A stretch of 10,923 bases of DNA from Methylorubrum extorquens (GTDB taxonomy: Bacteria; Pseudomonadota; Alphaproteobacteria; Rhizobiales; Beijerinckiaceae): NCBI GenBank assembly GCA_019695455.1, contig JAEUAC010000443.1:1-10923 (forward strand), in the 5' to 3' direction. Position 1 is the stretch's first letter. Each line of letters opens with the position of its first letter. A program made the translations under genes and the position numbers. Positions 7,682 to 10,923 of this stretch are shown here, in pieces. A model generated the notes under the pieces. The model was not told the DNA's origin and searched no databases. It saw only the letters and a program-made list of their open reading frames with translations.

Positions 7682-8403
7682 CCGGACAGGACCCACTCCT
7701 CTCCGTCGAGGCCGTGACGGCGGGCTACGGCGACGCGACCGTGCTGTTCGACGCGAGCTTCGAGGTCCGCCCGGGCGAGATCGTCGCGATCGTCGGCGCG
7801 AACGGGGCGGGCAAGACCACGCTGCTCTCGACGGTCGTGGGCCTCGTCCGGCCGAAGGCGGGCCGCATCGTGTTCCGGGGCCGGGACCTCGCGCACCGCC
7901 CGGCGCATACCCGGACGGAGGAGGGGCTCGCCCTGGTGCCGGAGGGCGGGCGGCTGTTCCCCTTCATGACCGTGGAGGAGAACCTGATGCTCGGCGCCTA
8001 CGCGCCGCGCGTCCGCGCCGATCTCGGGCGCCGCTACGAGGAGGTCACGGAGATCTTCCCCGTCCTGCGCGAGCGCCGCGCCCAGGAGGCCGGCAAGCTC
8101 TCGGGAGGCGAGCGGCAGATGTGCGCCATCGCCCGCGCCCTGATGAGCCGGCCCACCCTCCTCATGCTGGACGAGCCCTCCGTCGGCCTGTCGCCGCTCA
8201 TGGTCGGCCGCGTGTTCGAGACGGTGGAGCGGCTGGCGCGCAGCGAGGGCCTGACGGTCGTGCTCGTCGAGCAGAACGTGACGGAGGCCCTGGAGGTCGC
8301 GGACCGGGCCTACGTTCTCGACCACGGCCACGTCGTCCGGGGCGGGTCCGCCGCCGCGCTCCTGGCGGACCCCGAGATCCAGCAGACCTACATGGGCGTG
8401 TGA
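7678..8403 (+). CDS. livF: HAAT ABC transporter ATP-binding protein, LivF family, 241 aa
   Basis: This is the second cytoplasmic ATPase, expected to dimerise with LivG. Walker A GANGAGKT is at residues 40-47, a canonical signature LSGGERQ at 141-147, and Walker B LLMLDEP at 161-167. The switch position is glutamine (LVEQN, Q199) instead of histidine, as is usual for LivF. The ending QQTYMGV is typical of the family. The ATG at 7678 overlaps the livG stop. It is the last gene of the importer operon: its TGA is 7 nt from the stop of the convergent SMP-30 gene, leaving no room for a separate terminator. Confidence 0.94.
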   Translation: MTGQDPLLSVEAVTAGYGDATVLFDASFEVRPGEIVAIVGANGAGKTTLLSTVVGLVRPKAGRIVFRGRDLAHRPAHTRTEEGLALVPEGGRLFPFMTVEENLMLGAYAPRVRADLGRRYEEVTEIFPVLRERRAQEAGKLSGGERQMCAIARALMSRPTLLMLDEPSVGLSPLMVGRVFETVERLARSEGLTVVLVEQNVTEALEVADRAYVLDHGHVVRGGSAAALLADPEIQQTYMGV

Positions 8404-8410
8404 CGTCCCC

Positions 8411-9391
8411 TCAGCCGAAGGTCCAGTGCGCGGGCTCCAGGCCCGCCACGGGCGAGCGGAACGTGGCGAGCCGCCGGCCGGACAGGCCGCCGAGATGGAT
8501 GGTGCGCAGGTCCTCGCCCGCGAAGGCGATGCTGGTCGTGTTGCCGAGGATCGCGGCGTGGTTGTCCCACACCATCGGGCGGCTCAGCCGGTTCTCGCGG
8601 AAGGCGGTCTCGAGCGCGTCGACATGGGCCGGGTCGTAATCCTCCAGGAGCACGGTCTGGCGCCCGTCCGGCGTGACGCGGATCAGGCGGTTCGAGACCA
8701 CGCTCACGACCCAGAGGCAGCCCTCGACGTCGATGGCGAGCCCGTCCGGATAGGTGCCGGCGCCGAACTCCGTCACGGTCTCGCGACCCGACAGGCTGCC
8801 GTCGGCCGCCACGCGGAAGCGCGTGAGGCGCCGGCCGAAGGTCTCGTTGACGTAGAGGTGGCGCCCCGCGGCGTCGATGCGGCACTCGTTGGTCCAGCCG
8901 ATCCCGTCCGCGACGATGCGGGCGCCGGACCCGTCCATGAGGATGATGAATCCGTCCGCGATGTCGCCCCGGAACTGGTGGTCGCCGACCCGCACCGTGC
9001 TGACCGACACCCACAGCCGCTCGGCGGCGTCCAGCCAGACGAAGTTGACGCTGCCGAGCGTGCGCCCCTCGACCTCGAGCAGGAGCGGCGCGATCGACCC
9101 GTCGCGGCCGAGCCGCCAGACGCCGCCCGATTCGGCCAGGTTCGCGATCGCGAACGATCCGTCCCGCAGGAGGGCGAAGCCGTTCGGCAGGAGCGACGGC
9201 GCCTGCCCCTCCTGGCCCGGCGGCGCGAAGAGCCGCTGCCCGCCGTCCGGTGCGATCCGCAGGATGCCGCCGCGCCGGTCGGAGACGTAGAGCGACCCGT
9301 CCCGGGTCGCGAGGACGCATTCCGGGCGCTCCAGGTCCTGCCCCGTGAAGCGGGCGTCGGCGAGCGACAGGACGATGTCGGTGTGGGGCAA
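8411..9391 (-). CDS. SMP-30/gluconolactonase/LRE family protein (candidate lactonase), 326 aa, TTG start
   Basis: This is a six-bladed beta-propeller hydrolase of the SMP-30/regucalcin family, whose members mostly hydrolyse lactones using a divalent metal. The four metal-ligand positions can be matched: E24 (RPEC), N116 (SVNFVWLD), N168 (WTNECRID) and D216 (YPDGLAID). Their spacing (92, 52, 48) is close to that of regucalcin E18, N103, N154 and D204, as recalled. No signal peptide is seen, so it is probably cytoplasmic. I chose TTG at 9391 because GGAGGA (9402-9397) sits 5 nt upstream and the protein then starts directly at the fold. The in-frame ATG at 9442 would add 17 unrelated-looking residues and lacks a ribosome site. 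It is divergent from the TRAP genes and convergent with livF. A lactonase would suit a pathway with a monooxygenase or lactone intermediate (inference). Confidence 0.87.
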   Translation of the reverse strand: MPHTDIVLSLADARFTGQDLERPECVLATRDGSLYVSDRRGGILRIAPDGGQRLFAPPGQEGQAPSLLPNGFALLRDGSFAIANLAESGGVWRLGRDGSIAPLLLEVEGRTLGSVNFVWLDAAERLWVSVSTVRVGDHQFRGDIADGFIILMDGSGARIVADGIGWTNECRIDAAGRHLYVNETFGRRLTRFRVAADGSLSGRETVTEFGAGTYPDGLAIDVEGCLWVVSVVSNRLIRVTPDGRQTVLLEDYDPAHVDALETAFRENRLSRPMVWDNHAAILGNTTSIAFAGEDLRTIHLGGLSGRRLATFRSPVAGLEPAHWTFG

Positions 9392-9396
9392 GGCGG

Positions 9397-9402
9397 TCCT
9401 CC
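9397..9402 (-). promoter_or_regulatory. Shine-Dalgarno GGAGGA that fixes the TTG start of the SMP-30 gene
   Basis: Read on the minus strand, GGAGGA is followed by 5 nt (CCGCC) and then TTG at 9391. The competing ATG at 9442 has only purine-poor, GC-rich sequence before it. This supports the shorter protein. Confidence 0.65.
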
Positions 9403-9460
9403 GTTTTCCGCAGGATAGGACGGCGGACCCGCGCCCGACCATTCGCGCTCGCCGGCCGGG

Positions 9461-9501
9461 GCGTTCTCGCTCCGCGATGGCGGCCCTGCGTTCTCGCTAC
9501 G
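9461..9501. repeat. 14-bp direct repeat GCGTTCTCGCT(C/A)CG, two copies
   Basis: Copies at 9461-9474 and 9488-9501 differ at one base and are offset by 27 bp, somewhat over two and a half DNA turns. They lie in the divergent intergenic region, where a regulator could act on both transcription units. They may be operator sites or copies of a short dispersed genomic repeat. Confidence 0.5.
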
Positions 9502-9626
9502 GAACGACGGGCTTCGCCGATTACGGGGAGGCCCGCCGCCGCCGCCGGTATAGCGTTGTCGGGCGGTGATCCGTCCGAACGAGGCGGGCATCGCGCGCGG
9601 CCGCAACGAGCCGCCGGGGAGGATCC

Positions 9627-10622
9627 ATGAACCGTCTCGCCCTCGTGGCGGCTGCCGCGGCAGCCGTGTGCGCCACGCTCGCCGGACCGGCCGAGGCCGC
9701 GCCGCGCGAGCTTCGCATCGGCACCATCTCGGCCGCGAACAGCCCCTGGGATCAGGCGATGCGCCGCTTCTCGGAGGTGCTGGCCCAGGAGAGCAAGGAC
9801 GGGCTGAAGGCCATCGTCTATACGGACGGCCAGCTCGGCGACATCCAGCAGATGTTCTCCGGCATGCAGCTCGGCACGCTCGAGATGGGCTATTTCGGGC
9901 TCGGCGCCGTCACCCTGATGAGCGGCGCCGCGCCCCTGAACGTCCTGTACGTGCCCTATCTCTTCAAGAGCAAGGACGCGGCCGAGAGGGTCCTGAACTC
10001 CGACGAGATGAAGGCCCTCTACGACGACGTCGCCAAGAAGACCGGCGTGCGCATCGTCGGCGCCTTCGGCCAGCGGTCGCCGCGGGCCATCCAGACGGTC
10101 AAGGCGCCCGTGACGAAGCCCGAGGACGTGAAGGGCCTGCGGCTGCGCATCCCGTCGATCGCGCTCCTCAAGGCCACCTTCGAGACCCTCGGAGCGCAGG
10201 TCACGCCGCTCGGCATGATGGAGATCTACAACGGGCTGTCGCGCGGGACGATCGACGGCCAGGACAACGGGTTCGACCTCTCGATGCCGCTGAAGTTCCA
10301 CGAGGCGGCGAAGTACTGGTCGGCGACGGACCACGCCTTCGAGATGACGGGCTGGTTCATGTCCGAGAAGCTCTGGTGCTCGCTGACGGATGCGGAGCGC
10401 GCCGCCCTGGTGAAGGCCGCGCAGGAAGGCGGCAAGGTGTCGACGGCCGCGACCGAGAAGCTCGACGCCGACGCGCTCGCCGCCCTCAAGGCCGCCGGCG
10501 TCACCTACGTGGTCCCGGACAAGGCCGCGTTCGCGGCGGCCCTGAAGGACGTCGCCAAGCCCTACGACGGCAAGATGTGGCCGGCCGGCCTCGTGGATCG
10601 CATCCGCGCGATGCAGCCGTGA
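9627..10622 (+). CDS. dctP: TRAP transporter substrate-binding protein, DctP family, 331 aa
   Basis: This is the periplasmic receptor of a tripartite ATP-independent transporter, which imports mostly organic acids using an ion gradient. The signal peptide is clear: MNRL, an alanine-rich core, and AEA-A cleavage after residue 24. The mature protein begins APRELRIGTISAANSPW. DctP hallmarks are LGDIQQMFSGMQLGTLEMG, the GLRLRIP segment (170-176) with R174 at the position that usually binds the ligand carboxylate, and GMMEIYNGLSRGTIDGQDN. Length is normal. The ATG has GGAGG 4 nt upstream. The stop TGA overlaps the GTG of dctQ. Retention of the arginine suggests a carboxylate ligand by family rule, so the compound may be an acid such as a keto, hydroxy or amino acid. 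The ligand itself is not determinable. Confidence 0.93.
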   Translation: MNRLALVAAAAAAVCATLAGPAEAAPRELRIGTISAANSPWDQAMRRFSEVLAQESKDGLKAIVYTDGQLGDIQQMFSGMQLGTLEMGYFGLGAVTLMSGAAPLNVLYVPYLFKSKDAAERVLNSDEMKALYDDVAKKTGVRIVGAFGQRSPRAIQTVKAPVTKPEDVKGLRLRIPSIALLKATFETLGAQVTPLGMMEIYNGLSRGTIDGQDNGFDLSMPLKFHEAAKYWSATDHAFEMTGWFMSEKLWCSLTDAERAALVKAAQEGGKVSTAATEKLDADALAALKAAGVTYVVPDKAAFAAALKDVAKPYDGKMWPAGLVDRIRAMQP

Positions 10623-10923
10623 CCACGGCGTCCCTGCCCGGCGGCGGCGGGCATCCGGCCCGCCGCGCCTACGCGGCCGCCGAGCGCGCCGTCGCCCTCC
10701 TGGCGCGCCTCGTCCGGTGGACGGTCGCCTTCATGGCGGCCGTCATCCTCCTCACGACGGCGGCGGCCGTGGTCGACCGGCACGTCTTCGGCACGACCTT
10801 CGACGCCTACGACCAGTACGCCCGGCTGGGCCTCGTCTGGATGACCTTCCTCGGCTTTGCGCTCGCCCTGCGGGAGCGGCACACGATCCGCGTCGAGATC
10901 CTCGACGGCCTCCTCGGTCCGCG
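10619..10923 (+). CDS. dctQ: TRAP transporter small permease, DctQ family, 3'-truncated by the window
   Basis: The first 101 codons are visible and the frame stays open to the window end. DctQ is the small four-helix membrane subunit linking the binding protein to the large DctM permease. After a basic, alanine-rich N-terminus come helix 1 (about residues 34-52), DRHVFG, and helix 2 (about 67-84) with GLVWMTFLGFALALRERHT. The ALRERHTIRVEIL segment matches the conserved loop after helix 2 of the family. The GTG at 10619 overlaps the dctP stop (GTGA), which is the only evidence for the start because no clear ribosome site precedes it. The dctM gene is expected right after the window. Confidence 0.88.
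   Translation, partial: MTTASLPGGGGHPARRAYAAAERAVALLARLVRWTVAFMAAVILLTTAAAVVDRHVFGTTFDAYDQYARLGLVWMTFLGFALALRERHTIRVEILDGLLGP

Larger units (their letters stand above)
9392..9626. promoter_or_regulatory. Divergent intergenic region between the SMP-30 gene and the TRAP operon
   Basis: These 235 bp contain no convincing gene. They must hold the start signals for both divergent units. Seen here are a 14-bp direct repeat (9461-9501), a dyad GTTC-N8-GAAC (9490-9505) overlapping its second copy, a run of five CCG triplets at about 9534-9548, a TATAGC -10-like box (9549-9554, plus strand) without a well-placed -35, and GGAGG (9618-9622) 4 nt before the dctP ATG. On the minus strand, TATCCT (9418-9413) could be a -10 for the SMP-30 gene. 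None of the promoter boxes is strong. Confidence 0.45.

Noticed and set aside
8430..8446. GCGGGC-N5-GCCCGC hairpin as the terminator of the liv operon
   Set aside because: It is inside the SMP-30 coding sequence and no T-tract follows on either strand.
9392..9442. ATG at 9442 as the start of the SMP-30 gene
   Set aside because: It adds 17 residues unlike the family and has no ribosome-binding site, whereas TTG at 9391 has GGAGGA 5 nt upstream.
9549..9554. TATAGC as a sigma-70 promoter for dctP
   Set aside because: The nearest -35-like element (TTACGG, 9521-9526) is 22 bp away, too far for a standard promoter. It is kept only as a weak hint within the intergenic entry.
9627..9710. Lipoprotein signal (Cys15) in the DctP leader
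   Set aside because: The residues before the cysteine (AAV-C) do not form a lipobox, and a standard signal peptidase I site (AEA-A) follows at residue 24.
8388..10334. Long minus-strand frame spanning the SMP-30 gene and dctP
   Set aside because: It runs through two well-supported genes in different frames, with no recognisable domain and an Arg/Pro/Ala-rich composition.
1..10923. Mobile elements, CRISPR arrays, tRNA or integron sites
   Set aside because: No transposase or integrase domains, regularly spaced repeats, tRNA-like folds or attC core sites were found on reading both strands.

Overview
The window is very GC-rich (about 70% by eye). It carries typical proteobacterial catabolic and transport genes packed with 4-14 nt stop/start overlaps and many GTG starts. 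This fits a high-GC alpha- or betaproteobacterium, for example a Methylobacterium-, Roseomonas- or Bordetella-like soil organism; the lineage is a low-confidence guess. No rRNA, tRNA, CRISPR, phage or insertion sequence was seen, and no transcription regulator is encoded here.

Layout. (1) 1-3672, plus strand: the 3' part of a hydantoinase-B/oxoprolinase-type subunit (HyuB; start outside the window), then a short-chain dehydrogenase and a flavin-containing monooxygenase, tightly coupled. (2) 3673-3787: a 115-nt gap with two predicted stem-loops and a strong Shine-Dalgarno. (3) 3788-8403, plus strand: a complete five-gene branched-chain-amino-acid-type (HAAT) ABC importer, in the order binding protein, LivH, LivM, LivG, LivF. 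(4) 8411-9391, minus strand: an SMP-30/gluconolactonase-family protein, convergent with livF and only 7 nt away. (5) 9392-9626: a divergent intergenic region with a 14-bp direct repeat. (6) 9627-10923, plus strand: a TRAP transporter binding protein (DctP) and the start of its small permease (DctQ), which runs off the window.

How it may work together (inference). Two high-affinity uptake systems, one ATP-driven and one ion-gradient-driven, flank enzymes that can open or oxidise rings: a HyuA/HyuB-type amidohydrolase or carboxylase, an NAD(H)-type dehydrogenase, a flavin monooxygenase and a candidate lactonase. This looks like an uptake-and-degradation locus for a small cyclic or carboxylated compound. 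Cyclic amides or hydantoins are one option; a ketone processed through a lactone is another. The substrate cannot be read from the sequence. Every family is known; what may be new is the combination.

The main anomaly is an abrupt change of synonymous codon choice inside hyuB near 1085-1145. It suggests a recombination boundary or an assembly junction.
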